From Anthostomella pinea (Eukaryota; Ascomycota; Sordariomycetes; Xylariales; Xylariaceae), in assembly GCA_963556695.1 (NCBI GenBank), contig CAUWAG010000007.1:4402001-4466000 (forward strand): a DNA stretch of 64,000 nt, in the 5' to 3' direction. Shown here in pieces: positions 10,901 through 21,046 of this stretch. Position numbers and translations under genes: made by a program. Numbering within the stretch: the first letter of the stretch is position 1; every line of letters begins with the position of its first letter. A model generated the notes under the pieces. The model had not been told where the DNA came from. It did no database searches and was given only the letters and a program-made list of their open reading frames with translations.

Positions 10901-11649
10901 AAAAGAAGCTGGTCGAGGAAGATACCGCCCGGAACGAGGCAGATGGCGCCCGGAACCGCGAAATGGAACACCTTCGGGCCCAGATCGCAGATTTCCAAAA
11001 GAAGCAGGCTGAGGAAGATGGTGTCCGGAGGTACGAGATCAGTGACCTTCACGCTCAGATCGCAGATCTCCAGAAGCAGCTGGACGAGACATTGAAAGAT
11101 GGCTCCGATAAAAGGGACCAGGAAACCGAGGCAGAGGTGGCAGCCCTTCGGGAGCGCATCCGTCTAATGGAACTCGAGCACAAGGATGTGAAGGCCATGC
11201 TCAAGGCCCAGGTCGAAGCAGACGAGCGCAAGGCGGAGCTACAGGCCAAACTCCAGAAGCAACTGGCCCTGGCGTCCAAGCAAGACATCGCCCGCAACCG
11301 CGAGTTCGACGACCTTTACGACCAGGTCCTGGAGCTCCAGGCAGAACTGGACGAGAAGAACATGGCGGACTGGCTGCAGCAGACGGGGCGCGACGTGCTG
11401 AAGCTGCTCGAGATGAGCACCAAGTCGTTCCAGGTGGGCCTCGCGGTCAACGCGACCGTCTGTTTCATGATGGCTGCGGTCATCATCGCCGAGGCGCGGA
11501 TGTTCGGGCAGTGGCGGGCGGCGAACTCGCACACGCGAGCGATGTTCCAGGCGGCGAGCGATAGTCCTGCCTTGTGCTTCCATATGCCGATGTTCGAGTA
11601 CACCTTGGCCACGGTCCTGCAGGCTTTCCACTTCGTCGTGAAGGCGTGA
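7921..11649 (+). CDS. Large repetitive coiled-coil protein with a C-terminal membrane segment
   Basis: A single 1242-residue frame starting at ATG 7921 (aacATGCC) with no intron. Residues 1-50 are Ser/Thr/Pro/Gly-rich and disordered. About 50-95 is a short globular stretch (WAKNTQPMYDNFLKLCKKEG). About 110-1160 is almost pure charged coiled coil. Within it are 11-residue repeats with a fixed Trp (type LxEGWEEEKKx, about residues 340-520), a duplicated 50-residue block containing ERSSLQAKIPELE, and 25-residue repeats containing DQKRQIKDLRDQVADLQKQL (about 903-1000). Residues about 1171-1191 (VGLAVNATVCFMMAAVIIAEA) form a hydrophobic, probably membrane-spanning segment, leaving a 50-residue tail. 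The layout is that of a long tether anchored in a membrane. I do not recognise a family, and no function is claimed. Confidence 0.85.
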   Translation: MPYSHNQSDAGVSSSAETGSSAPAATTSWSNTSTAGGTETPASTAPPEPASPEGMEPRSDSPEWAKNTQPMYDNFLKLCKKEGLPAENLTAEAKKRLYRAVWKPFQELFETYKSQHMEYDEKIKLDMYNETQEYKREAAKAVAEMERIKEAATNDIAKASQEEWSRNNNYLLEVEEKAAELEEDKGKLVEEKVKLVEEKRKVEEEVKAEKQERERAEEAFTELRAEIKPLQKKIVTLGKELKETQGFLKQSDELEGQMATQRDIALGKVEKQEALVQQQGKQIQQLETLVEQKEKEFKSHVEELKKDLQFKWDEKKMDLEAKVEQETKDLEDQKMFFAREFRKDKAAHKEKWAEKFEEKKRALEGEWEEEKESLKEGWEEEKKALQEKWEEEKESEKKTLEDKLGEEKELQKKVLEKGWEEENELLMEEWEEEKEKALKEKLTSQKESDEWVHGVKLKVLEGKLASQKQKLEEEKESEKKALKDKWKDEKELLEEGWEEEKKALEEKLKSDKERDEWASGIKLETAKKDLEKKLEKEKESLKGKWDAERKALEEQWDDERSSLQAKIPELESQIRKIQDQGREKLEVELEKLRQDHNAEKESLTGKWDEERSSLQAKIPELERQMEEIKHEGRETLEAELERLRQDHNTQKNILESDVKHKARAKEALQKLEAESKKVSQMSNTEDLEKLQTELDDAKGDRDRNFERIAALETELGNAKNELENASLQSNREKQDLQLEMEKAEAERNAARARDAEKLRDHEAEIQRLKDGFDQEAKEAEERFRRLREDHLGEQLEVQKKASTNHEAEIKSLKDSLDQKIKEAEEQRESATKTHDKMFLLERALENADRELQDQRRQEIHLKEEMAEAAEVNIKAQNDADEHRAEMCGQIQTQMAVVAKADSDQRRQIKDLGEQVAKLQKQLADEDSDQKRQIKDLRDQVADLQKQLAEEDNDQKRQIKDLHAQITDLRKNMINEDSRRSREIKHLHAQIADLQKKLVEEDTARNEADGARNREMEHLRAQIADFQKKQAEEDGVRRYEISDLHAQIADLQKQLDETLKDGSDKRDQETEAEVAALRERIRLMELEHKDVKAMLKAQVEADERKAELQAKLQKQLALASKQDIARNREFDDLYDQVLELQAELDEKNMADWLQQTGRDVLKLLEMSTKSFQVGLAVNATVCFMMAAVIIAEARMFGQWRAANSHTRAMFQAASDSPALCFHMPMFEYTLATVLQAFHFVVKA
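9007..9105 (+). repeat. Three tandem 33-nt units encoding 11-residue (hendecad) repeats
   Basis: Units at 9007-9039, 9040-9072 and 9073-9105 each encode Leu-x-x-x-Trp-Glu-Glu-Glu-Lys-x-x. More divergent copies continue downstream to about 9600. They sit inside the coiled-coil gene. Confidence 0.8.
10627..10926 (+). repeat. Four tandem 75-nt units encoding 25-residue coiled-coil repeats
   Basis: Units begin at 10627, 10702, 10777 and 10852, exactly 75 nt apart. The first three begin Asp-Gln-(Arg/Lys)-Arg-Gln-Ile-Lys-Asp-Leu. The fourth is more divergent. Further decayed units follow to about 11090. Confidence 0.85.
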
Positions 11650-13095
11650 GGGAGTCGGGCGAGGACTACCCTATATCACACTCGTTTGCCGAATCACACC
11701 AAGACTTGAAGGGGCTGGAGGAGATAGGCTCGACGACATCTTGGTGAGAGGTTTGGGCGAAGGATTCCGTTTGTACTATGATTGGATTTGGATAACTCTG
11801 TACTTTGATCACTCACTTACATACCTAAGTAGTCTCGTTGGAATTCTCATGTGATCGAAACCGTTGCCTGGAATCCTCTGAAGCCATCTAAGTCATCGTT
11901 TTCGCTGCGTGTGGGGTGAATGCCGCGAAGACGCGGTCTTTGTTCCGGGCTGTTTGCGTCTATCGGGTCTGGCATGCGGGAATGAGGACCAGACTGGGGG
12001 GCTGGATGATAGAACTAAGAATTACAATGCCGTTGCCATTGCCATTCTGAAAACAATACGATTGAATCCCCTTGTGATTGATGCGAGAACCCGAGTAGAA
12101 CTTGTGCTTATCCATCTCTCAAATCGAACGACAATCTTTTGGACATTAGAACCCACACATGCACTAGCCACACCACTAGCCACACCACTAGCCACACCAC
12201 TAGCCACACCACTAGCCACACCACTAGCCACACCACTAGCTGCATCACTATCCACGTACTAAGCCACACACGGGCAGAATTCAATGTCGATTTTGGCACT
12301 GGGAAGATTGCCCAACGCTGGTTCAATGCTTGAGAGTAACCCCTCTATGTAGGTGGAGTAAATTATTAGGCAGCAGAATAGTTTTGGTGCCCTGGCAAGG
12401 TCCAATTTCAAATTTGATGAAACTAACGGGCTGCTCCACGAACTAACCAGAGGATCACGGATGTAGGGTTGACCATCCAAGTAGGCATAGTCTAACGTCC
12501 TGCAGTGGACCCAGAGGGCTGATGGCTGATGAGCTCGAAGTTATCGTGAGCGTCAGATTGCGGAGCGGACTTGGATGATCCCAGCCAGGGTCTTCAGCCG
12601 CATGCATCTACCCCTCCCCCGTCAGCACAGAGCCGTATCGACCGGGAGTGCCGTCACGGACAAGCGACGGGAGAGATTGGTGCCAACGCACCCTCGCAAG
12701 ACTCATTACGAGTTTGGTGCTCTCATCGGTCTGCCGACTGCTGTGATACTGCATGTTGGTCGTCTAGCGTGTAGTCAGCCGTCAGCTCTGCATAATAACA
12801 CAGCCGAGCTGAGTCGCTGACCGTCTTGACGTGGGGCGACCCAATGAGAAGTGTTGCTCTCTGTTGGCAGTTGGGTTGTTGCCTGTTGGTCGGCTGCCTG
12901 CATGGAGTATGGAATGCCGTGAGATCCAACAGCGGCGAGGCGCAGCTGGCCATCCCTTGCCATTCCTTACATCCGCCGCGCAGATCAGCCTTGGCCTTTA
13001 AGTTATAACCAGCCGGGAAGCTCGTTTCAGTTGGCACGTTGGAACGGTGCCCCATCCCTTCTAGAGTCCCGTGTCCAGTATTCCCTCAGTCCACC
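11650..13095. other. Intergenic region with a minisatellite
   Basis: No gene is supported. It contains the 12-bp tandem array at 12162-12257. The last 100 bases are the probable promoter and leader of the membrane-protein gene at 13096. Confidence 0.5.
12162..12257 (+). repeat. 12-bp minisatellite, 6 perfect plus 2 degenerate units
   Basis: The unit CACTAGCCACAC is repeated without change from 12162 to 12233, followed by CACTAGCTGCAT and CACTATCCACGT. The unit length is a multiple of three, but no gene covers the array. Confidence 0.95.
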
Positions 13096-14015
13096 ATGAC
13101 TCCCACTGAGAAGAACACGGTTGCCGGGCCTCGCAAATCGACGCCGTCCGCCGTGTCGACGGCACTCAAGGTAGCCATTGCCCTGCTCATGGTCGACGCT
13201 GTCATCGAGTTGTCCTTCATCAGCAGCATGGTCGCCTGGCTGAACCGCACCGTCATCCCAAATGTCTTCCACTTCAACTACAACGGTGAGACGTACGCGA
13301 TTTCTGGCGTCCCGAAGGACATCCTGACCGACCAGGGACACACCAGCAATGGCGCTGCCGGAACCGCCTTTGTGCTCATCGGGCTCGGTGGTATCGTGGC
13401 ACTATGGCTCCGCAGCTGGTCGCAGCACCGCGCGGGCGACTTCGCGACCTTTGGACGGAATCTCTACTTCGTCTGGGTAGCCCTTAGTGAGTGGTTTTCA
13501 GCGGTCATTTATTTCCGCGTCTGGGCATGTCTTGGGAGTGAAACTCCTGTTCAGGCCTCTGTGAGGAAGTTCTCATTCGGGAGACATGCACCCGGGTCCC
13601 CTACTTCTCGACACATCATTAGCATAGAGTATGCACTAATTCCTGACCTCCAAAAGATATCCTGGCGCTTTTTCTCACAATCGGCGCACTGGGCTACGTG
13701 TTCGCCGTCACGAACGCGCGCAAGGGACAGACCATCGACGTCGCCGCAGCGGCGAACCTGAACGGCGCCCACCCCTACGACCTCCAGTCCTGGACGCCTC
13801 AGAGCTGGTTCGCGGCTGTGCACCGGCTCGACCTGGTTGGCTCGAGGTACGCGATTCAGAGTCACCTCACTGTGATGCGGGGCTGGCAGTACAACCTCAT
13901 CCCCCTGTTCCTTATCCAGCTGGTCGAAACGGTCCTTGCCATGTGGGACTGTCACAACTGGAGGCGGAAGACTCAGGCGGTGGAGTACCAGGGCACTTCC
14001 AATGGGGGGTGGTAG
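13096..14015 (+). CDS. Four-transmembrane membrane protein, unknown function
   Basis: Two exons, 13096-13486 and 13657-14015, with a GT-AG intron whose phases agree; 249 residues. The start ATG has a good context (ccaccATGACT); the frame is open upstream but without another ATG. Hydrophobic segments are near residues 27-48, 95-112, 124-148 (joined across the intron, FVWVALNILALFLTIGALGYVFAV) and 218-236. Between TM1 and TM2 is a loop with YNGETYAISGVPKDILTDQG. The C-terminus is short and charged. The four-helix arrangement recalls MARVEL/SUR7-like fungal proteins, but no diagnostic motif is visible, so the family is left open. Confidence 0.75.
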
Positions 14016-15456
14016 AGGGGGCTTGCTTGTTGGGTGTTTCGGATTCGAAAAGGGCCGGTGGGAATGGCTTTGTGCTAGCTGATGGTGGCAGCTGTTCAAG
14101 CTCGCCCATGAAGCGTAAGCTTTTCGTTCTTTAATCTATAGATCATTGCGATATACCCCCTGTATGTTGAGATGTACAGATCTAGCAATCCTCATCCCAA
14201 TTAATTCCCCCATCCACCCGCGACAGACCGCTGAGTCCCTCTTGATGAGCACTGTAACGCCATGTCCCGATTCTCTCGGCTGGAATCTCGAAGTAAACCT
14301 AGGGTATAAGAGAGGAAAGGGGCAAAGGTCTATCATGAGCGTAAGTCACTTTCGCGAGGTCTTCCGAGAATCTACTTGGTTGAAGAATTGGGATGTATGT
14401 CCAATGGAACTAATCTCATCGACATCTTCACACTGGATTGTCCTGGTCTACTAATGCCAGTTGAATTCGCCTGCCGGTACCTATGCGATGCGAAGAGGCG
14501 AGGTAGACTTATTGTTGCGATGTGGTTTTAATCAACGTCCTCCTCCTCCTCCTCCTCCTCCTACAAGTCACCGTGGTCGACTCCCTCCAGCTTGCGATTG
14601 TGTTTGCCGAACCGTTTTCGCAATACCTCTTCATCTACTCCATCCCAGGTCACTATACCAAGATTAGTATTGCGTTTACTATGGGCGAGTGGTTGAAGGG
14701 TGAGAGGTACCTAGTCGGGCATATCGACGAATCATATCTCGTTGACTTCCGAATGGCTGGCCGCATTTCTTGAGATGATCTGCCGCTCTGTTGTGATCCA
14801 AGGGGTCCTTGGAGAAGACCGGGTTATCGCAGTTGCCCGGGCATCTCATGACATATAACGCAGTGCGCAATTTCTTTGCGAACGAATTGCGGTACTCAAA
14901 CACCTAGTAAGATCCGTCTTCGACTTCAGCAGCAGAAATGGATTTCTGGAGTGTGAAGGAATGTATCATCTCTATTTGTGACCTTGTATATAGGTGCATT
15001 CGGCTTTTTGAGCTTTGCGCTTGTTTTCGAGGGACAAGGCTTGGCTTGCGAACGAGGCTGCCTTTCTTTCGAAGAATAAGGGGCAGAGGTGTTGACTGTT
15101 CCGTTAACTGGGCTTAGGCTGCCTTTTTGAGGGCCTCGGCTGGAGGAGGTTCGGTCTATAGGTAGGTAGGTACCTAAGTCAGAAATAAGACCAGTGTAGA
15201 CGAGCCCAGGTTCTTGCAGTGTCTTCTGTACGGCTCGGCATTTCTAGATCTGGCTGACGAGCTGGCGCCGGCGAGGAGGATGAGGTCTCGCTTCCTAAGT
15301 GCTTACATGAGACGTGAAGGTTGTTATGTTCAAACATGATTGTATCGGCGCAGCGAACTTGAAACTTTTTATCTTCTTCCAGCTAACGAGCAATGTCAGG
15401 GAAGTATGTCGAAATCCGGTTTAACACCTGGGCTCGCTGATCTGAAAGTTCTCGGT
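14016..15456. other. Intergenic region, no gene recognised
   Basis: Short open frames only, none with recognisable homology. Contains the TCC microsatellite at 14538-14562. Confidence 0.5.
14538..14562 (+). repeat. TCC trinucleotide microsatellite
   Basis: Eight consecutive TCC units in non-coding DNA. Confidence 0.9.
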
Positions 15457-15549
15457 GGCCGTATGGCGCAATGGTCAAATGCGCCTGGTTGTGTTCTCGT
15501 TTGTGCGGTGGGCGACGAGAACAAGTGGGTTCGAATCCTGCTATGGCCC
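15457..15549 (+). other. tRNA-like sequence (tRNA pseudogene or tRNA-derived SINE head)
   Basis: Acceptor strands GGCCGTA and TATGGCC pair over seven bases. A D arm GCGC/GCGC with the A-box-like TGGCGCAATGG is present, and GGTTCGAATCC (15528-15538) is a perfect B box. However, the 39 bases between the D arm and T arm do not form a canonical anticodon arm: the only strong hairpin (TTCTCG/CGAGAA) is displaced by about nine bases, and the T stem has two weak pairs. It is therefore not called a functional tRNA. Confidence 0.5.
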
Positions 15550-17049
15550 CCTTCTGACCCGGCTTGTGCGAGTCGATAACCAGCACACGACAGTGGAGAG
15601 GCCCCTTATCGCAGAGCCCGATAGCCAAGCAGCTTGTCTCCACAATACCCACTCCTGCGAGGTTTTTTCCCTTGTGGTTTCCCTCGCCAGCAGATAACAA
15701 ACACCTATTTCACCCACTAATGCGACATATATCGAACGGCTACTGGAACGATGTGTACACCAGAGAACTGAGGTTCACTGGGTCGCTTAGTCACTGGACA
15801 GGAGGTTTTTCTGACGGAATCGTGTTTGGGTATTGACTAAAACCATCTGGACACTCCAGATTGGTACCGCTACAGCGAGGATAGGCTCGTGCGCGGATCT
15901 GAATGTATCTAGACTGACACCTCTATAACCTTGCGATGCAATGGCTCTGGGAGGCGTGGTTTGCCCTGTTGAGGGACTGCACCCACGATAAATACAAAAC
16001 AAAAACAAAGTTCTCGGTTGCGAGCCTAGTGGATTTCTATAAGCTTGTCGAGATCTTATACAAGGTTCGTTTCGGCTGTTAGCTAGGACCGATGTATGGT
16101 TTTAAGCTTTGCTTTGCCTTTCGCGATGACAGAGTCGAATATATCATTGTCGTTGGCATTATCGGTAGGCTTTCCCTTGGCCATCGTGGATTGATAAAGG
16201 ATGAGCAGAAGGAATCTTCGCAAAACTGTTGATTTTGGTGATAAAAGTGCAGGTAGCGATTAACCTGGCCACGTAAAGATGATGTCAGGTCGGGAGCGCG
16301 TCCTTGTTCTGTTGGAAGAAGTGTGTGGTTCCTGGAGAAGTTCATTGCGAGATTACCATGGGAAAATACGTCTTCATATGAGCCTTTCGTGGCTTATCGA
16401 AAACAAACAAACGAGGGCTTCGCTACAGTCATGATGGCGTTGGGGGTTAGGGCAGAGCCTAATTTGGTGGGAACATCGACGTCTTGTCTCAGCCACTAAG
16501 TCCGTCGTCCGGTATCAACGTGAAGCACTGTATCAAGCGAACACATCAGCTCAAATTGACCCACAGTGGCGTTGCCTACCAGTTTACTACGCATCTTGTT
16601 CGGCGTCTTTCCTCTGTTCTATCACGCCTCTCCCCCTTTATCGCATTCTTTTTTTGCTCGATATACGGACCTGCCAGACTGTTAGACAGCAGCGAGAACT
16701 GTCATACTCGATTGAGGTCCATTCTTACGCTCCTTGACGGGAAGAAAAAAGCTCAAGCTACATGCCTTAGATCACACCAAAAAGCAAAGCCACCATGATG
16801 ATGTCCACGGTGTTCGGAAGGATTAGCGTGATTAAGAAATTGAGAGAGTTGAAGCTGTTTTTAGGAACTTGGTCTCGAGTGGCTTGCCCATTGACACTTT
16901 GTTAGATATCATAACAGGTTCAGACAGGGCGTTAAGAGGCTTTGGGGGCTGAATGCGTTACAGCGCTTAGCGTAAGGTATTTACAACCTCGTAATCCTGG
17001 CTTCTAGTTGGTCCATTCGGGACCTCTCTGTTGTGATTTCTGCATGTAG
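15550..17049. other. Intergenic region, no gene recognised
   Basis: Normal base composition. Only short frames without codon bias or homology. It lies between the tRNA-like relic and the AT-rich island. Confidence 0.5.
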
Positions 17050-18880
17050 TCACTCTGAGGGCACACCTTATACATAATAAGGCCTTCTCCCCCGAAGATT
17101 TTCTTCCTTTCTACCAATATAGAACACATTGAAATCTTACACACTTGGAGGCTATTTTTAAGTTTCTTTTAACACCGGTTAATTTACCTCGAGGCCTTAT
17201 TTAAAAGACCACGTCTTTTAAAAAGGCTTAACTTTTGGGAGGATAAGAAACCTTTACTTATCTCTACTCCGAGGCTACGCGTGTAGTATTTTGCCTATAA
17301 GACCAAGGCCTGCTTTAAACCTTGAAGTCTTATCGACTGTTAAGCCGCCATACTTACTATGTCATTTATAGCAAGAAGCGATTAGTTAGTTCGTTTGTTT
17401 ACACTTATATAAGCTCTCTTATTTTGAACTTGTAAAAAGTACTTTATATCTTTTAATAAAAATCATTTACTAGTAACCTTAGAATCGATATTGGCAGTAT
17501 AAGTACACGGGCTTTCCTAGTACGTATATTATTTTGTTTTAATCTCTTAACCTTAATCTTCTTGAAAAGTTCCTTCTAAAGCTTAACACTAATACCTTGC
17601 TTGGCTACTTTCTTACTTAGCATAATAATTTTTTTCTTTACGTCTTTACCCGTAGTTTAGTTTGTATTAACTTGTTTCACGCTGGTAAGATCTAGTTTCT
17701 AGCGCGAAATAACCCGTTAAACTTAAAGATCGTAGATACCGTACTGTTTAATTCGCTTTCAGCGACTTTTCTTTAACAAGTTACCCTTTTAATAACGACG
17801 GGCTTATATACGATGCAACACGCTAAACACTTCGCGCGAGCCCATCTCTTTAAAGTATACTCTTTACATGCTTGTAAATACTTTCGATATAATACTTTAA
17901 CTGTTGGATCTATGCAATTCCAGCCTGCAAACCATCTATACCAAGACCCACATGTATGATTAGATAAGAGATTAGATACCGGATTGCGAGGTTACTTAGC
18001 CAGACCTTCAGGTCCAGCTAGACCTCCCAATCCAACCATCAGCAACATTATGACCTTGACCTCATACTCGAGTATTATGATTGATCGTTCAAGCCTGTTC
18101 CAACATTAACAGTACTTCCTTTTTAAGTCGCTGGTTAGTCGCGTAAAAAACTAAACTTTTGAAAGAAGGTTAAAACAAGGTTTTATTAAACTGTTTATAA
18201 CGGTTTGTAAACACGTTAAGCAGGTTTGCCGCTAAAATAATTTCGTTATTTATTTAATCGGTTTATTTCTACTATCTTAATAAACACTTGAGGTCGAGTC
18301 CGTATGTAAGGATATTACTAGTAACGTTTTTTAATATCTTATTAGTAAGATAACTTGTATTCCTAAGGCTAGAGCACTTGCTAACTACGTATACCGAGAC
18401 TACCTTGAAGCCTTAGTACTACGTTAAAACACGGTTTACTATAAAGCATCACTATTCTTCGACTTTAAAAGCTATAATATGGTACGTGGTCCCTATTAAT
18501 CTTAATTACTACTTTTTAGCATAGCTTTTGAAAAACTCGTATATCTTTTACTTAGCGTATAGCATGGATAGAGTACTAGGTATTTACTTAGTTAAAGATG
18601 GTTTAAGTGTGCAAAACCGAAACAAGTTACTCCGAACTTTCTTTTATTGACCCGAGTCCAAAAGGTGCTGGTGGCGGTAGTGAACAGGTTAGCATTTAAA
18701 GCATCGCGCCTTCGAGACCCGTATTATGCTGATACAAGACTGCAGTGGAACTATAACATCGTAAAAAGGTGCATCTAATTAATCGAGAACGGTTAATAGC
18801 AGGGCAAGGCTCTCTTTTTAGAGCACAAAGAGGCTTTATTAGAGAAATTTAACCGAGAGAAGGGTAAGTTCGGCCCCGGG
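17050..18880. other. AT-rich island, RIP-like degraded repeat
   Basis: Composition changes near 17.05 kb to long TTAA, TATA and TTTAAA-rich stretches with no open frame of note, and returns to normal near 18.88 kb. This is the usual look of transposon DNA mutated by C-to-T hypermutation in Pezizomycotina. No transposase or reverse transcriptase motif survives that I can read. Confidence 0.7.
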
Positions 18881-19633
18881 CAAAGCGGCAACTTCAGGTA
18901 TGTGCCTTTGTGGTAGCGGAACCAGAACAGAGATCTATCACAAGTCTTGGTTGCGATGATCTGTATTCTGGTTGGTGCTTGGTTACGTTCGGATGGGAAG
19001 GGATCCCATCCGAGAAGTATCTAAATACCTAAATTACAGTGGGTTGGTACCTGTCACCTGGGGCAGCCATCCCAGGTAACCTTATCGTAGAACGCCCTGG
19101 ATGACAGGAGATCCGATAGGGTACTGGTGGCTGGACCCAGTGGCTGGGATCCACAGGTATATAGATGAGGACATAAATGGAGACAGGGTATCAGCGGTCC
19201 TTTTCCCCACCCAATTGAATGCCTGTTTCGACGAAGCGCTGAAGCACCCGTCGGAGTTGGCTGCCAAGCAGATCAAAAAGGTTGCCGCCATCAGTTCTCG
19301 GCGCGCGCGAGTTATCGTCTCAGGTGAACAACAAACCTTATTCAGTCAACCTCCTTATGCCGAGAGAGGATGTCTACGAGTCTTACCAGGTCACTCCCAA
19401 AGACCTCGAGATCTCAGTGATCGAGTTGTTCTCCCCCATGAATAGGATGTACTAACGCGTGCATATCCACCAGGTAGCACAGCTCATTATAACGGGCTCA
19501 AGACCAAAATCAGAAAGAGTGAGTTCTGCCCCCATTTTGTTGTACCGTTACTCGCTCTTCGAGTAGCCTCACTTTCAATCCTCTAGTTCCGCAGAGATGT
19601 GGACTGCCCCAGAAAGTGGGCGGATATGCTTCC
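18881..19633. other. Gene-free stretch with one unrecognised frame
   Basis: A frame at 19101-19445 (114 codons, start MTGDPIGYWWLD) has moderately protein-like composition but matches nothing I recognise. A near-palindrome, GGATGGGAAGGGATCCCATCC less one base of symmetry, lies about 18992-19012. Confidence 0.4.
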
Positions 19634-19638
19634 CATAC

Positions 19639-20118
19639 CGTTACGAACCAACAAATACCACATGCCCGTTGGCAGGCCTGAAGGGAAAAGGATGACCTAC
19701 GAGGGAACCCAATCAGAACGGGGGCACAACACGAAACAGCACAGGGCATCCAGGCACGTGATCCAGTGATCCAGGGAGCCAGGATCACGTGACTAGAGTT
19801 GCTCACGTCTGCTCACGCGAGCAACGGTGAGCACGCCTCATCAGTGAGGGAGAGATTGGATATATAAGGATAGACATTTCCTAGCTAGACAGATAGACAG
19901 TCTCTACCTTAGTGATCAATCTAAGCATCTTAGCCAACCCTAAGGTGAGAGAAATCTCCTGACGACTCGACTGTTCCGTGATCCCCTGGATCAGACCAAG
20001 CCCCAGCATCTGAGTGTCTTCTAGTTGACAGATGCCTCTATCGTCCTTTGTGTTGACTTACCTCAGAACATAAACCCTATAGAACCCTTTAGCCTCATAG
20101 GTTAGACGGCTCGTCACA
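19639..20118 (+). mobile_element. Solo LTR of a retrotransposon, copy 1, with 5-bp target duplication
   Basis: The 480-bp sequence shares its start (GTTACGAACCAAC) and its last 270 bases with 58758-59218. It ends TCGTCACA and is flanked on both sides by CATAC (19634-19638 and 20119-20123), a 5-bp target-site duplication. The first bases are CG instead of the expected TG, probably a point mutation. A TATA box lies at 19861, and an inverted repeat CACGTGATCC/GGATCACGTG lies at 19755-19764 and 19782-19791. There is no internal retrotransposon sequence, so it is a solo LTR produced by recombination. Confidence 0.88.
19861..19869 (+). promoter_or_regulatory. TATA box inside solo LTR copy 1
   Basis: TATATAAGG preceded by GAGGGAGAGATTGGA. 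The same arrangement is conserved in the second LTR copy, marking the U3 promoter. Confidence 0.7.
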
Positions 20119-20602
20119 CATACCTAACCAGATGATGTGCTTAACACCTCTGAATTTCGCAGTGTGCCTTGACAACAGCTTTACGCCGCCGGTCTTTGCC
20201 AATGATTTCTAATACAGACATGAGTAAGGCCTTCGACAGATTCTTACGTCCGCATAGGACTTTACTAAAGTGTGCAGACCGGCCAAGATTGCGCAGGGGG
20301 TTGCGTATGCTATCGGCTCCCCTATGATCGTGGAACAGTTCCTCGACCGCGGGGCAGCATTCGGAGCCTAAATATGCCCGCGTGGGACGAATGGGAACGC
20401 CAACCATGGCGGGTTATGGTGTGACATTGTTGACTTCCTCGCAAGCAAGGTTAGAACGAGTCTGTCGATGGATGTCCTACTCACACAGCTATTAATACGT
20501 GCGTTTACCTAGAACCGAGAGGAACTAGTATGTAAGTTCTTTACTGGGCGTGATAAACTCAAGATCGTATGCGACCCCTTTTACGAAGTCTGAGAGGGCT
20601 TC

Positions 20603-21046
20603 ATGCATTTCGACAGATGCTACGATATACTTTATCTGGGCGTTCTTACAAGGGGCTGGTGGATTATCTCCATTACGCTGAAAGGCAGTGGCGACGACAT
20701 GTTGTTGATTATCAAACGGTCAAAGCACTCCTCGGACCCGTCGGGGTCGGATACCAGAGTGCTGTTTTCCGAGAGCCTGGTGTTCCCTATGTACTTCGGC
20801 GTAGGTGGCAACTGTGTCTTTCTCGACACCGCGGCCCAAGATAGTTTGAAGGTTCTTTCTACTGTCGAACAGCACAAGAAGCTCGCCGAGAGATATTGGA
20901 CAGAGCACAATGATTCGCGGGCTCTACCTAGCGTTAGCCAACAGATCAGGAGGAAGCAAATTGTTCGCCCCGTTTCTTCGCCCCCAGACAGCGACGTCGA
21001 TAACGTGGAACATAACTATCACGATAATAGCGACGATGAGGACTAA
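20603..21046 (+). CDS. Unrecognised open frame, possible gene fragment
   Basis: A 147-codon frame directly after an in-frame stop, with an acidic tail ending in DNSDDED. The middle (FPMYFGVGGNCVFLDTAAQD) and the charged C-terminal half look protein-like, but no family is recognised. It stands alone in a gene-poor interval next to a solo LTR, so a fragment of a mobile element or of a decayed gene is as likely as a real gene. Confidence 0.3.
   Translation: MHFDRCYDILYLGVLTRGWWIISITLKGSGDDMLLIIKRSKHSSDPSGSDTRVLFSESLVFPMYFGVGGNCVFLDTAAQDSLKVLSTVEQHKKLAERYWTEHNDSRALPSVSQQIRRKQIVRPVSSPPDSDVDNVEHNYHDNSDDED

Noticed and set aside
5644..11649. A biosynthetic or metabolic cluster linking the sulfite reductase, oxalate enzyme and coiled-coil genes
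   Set aside because: The neighbours share no pathway, and no regulator, transporter or tailoring enzyme set is present.
12162..12257. CRISPR-like or telomeric array
   Set aside because: Units are directly tandem without spacers, and the sequence is not a telomeric TTAGGG type; it is a plain minisatellite.
15457..15549. Functional tRNA call
   Set aside because: No anticodon arm with T33 and a five-pair stem can be formed at the right place, so it is listed only as tRNA-like.
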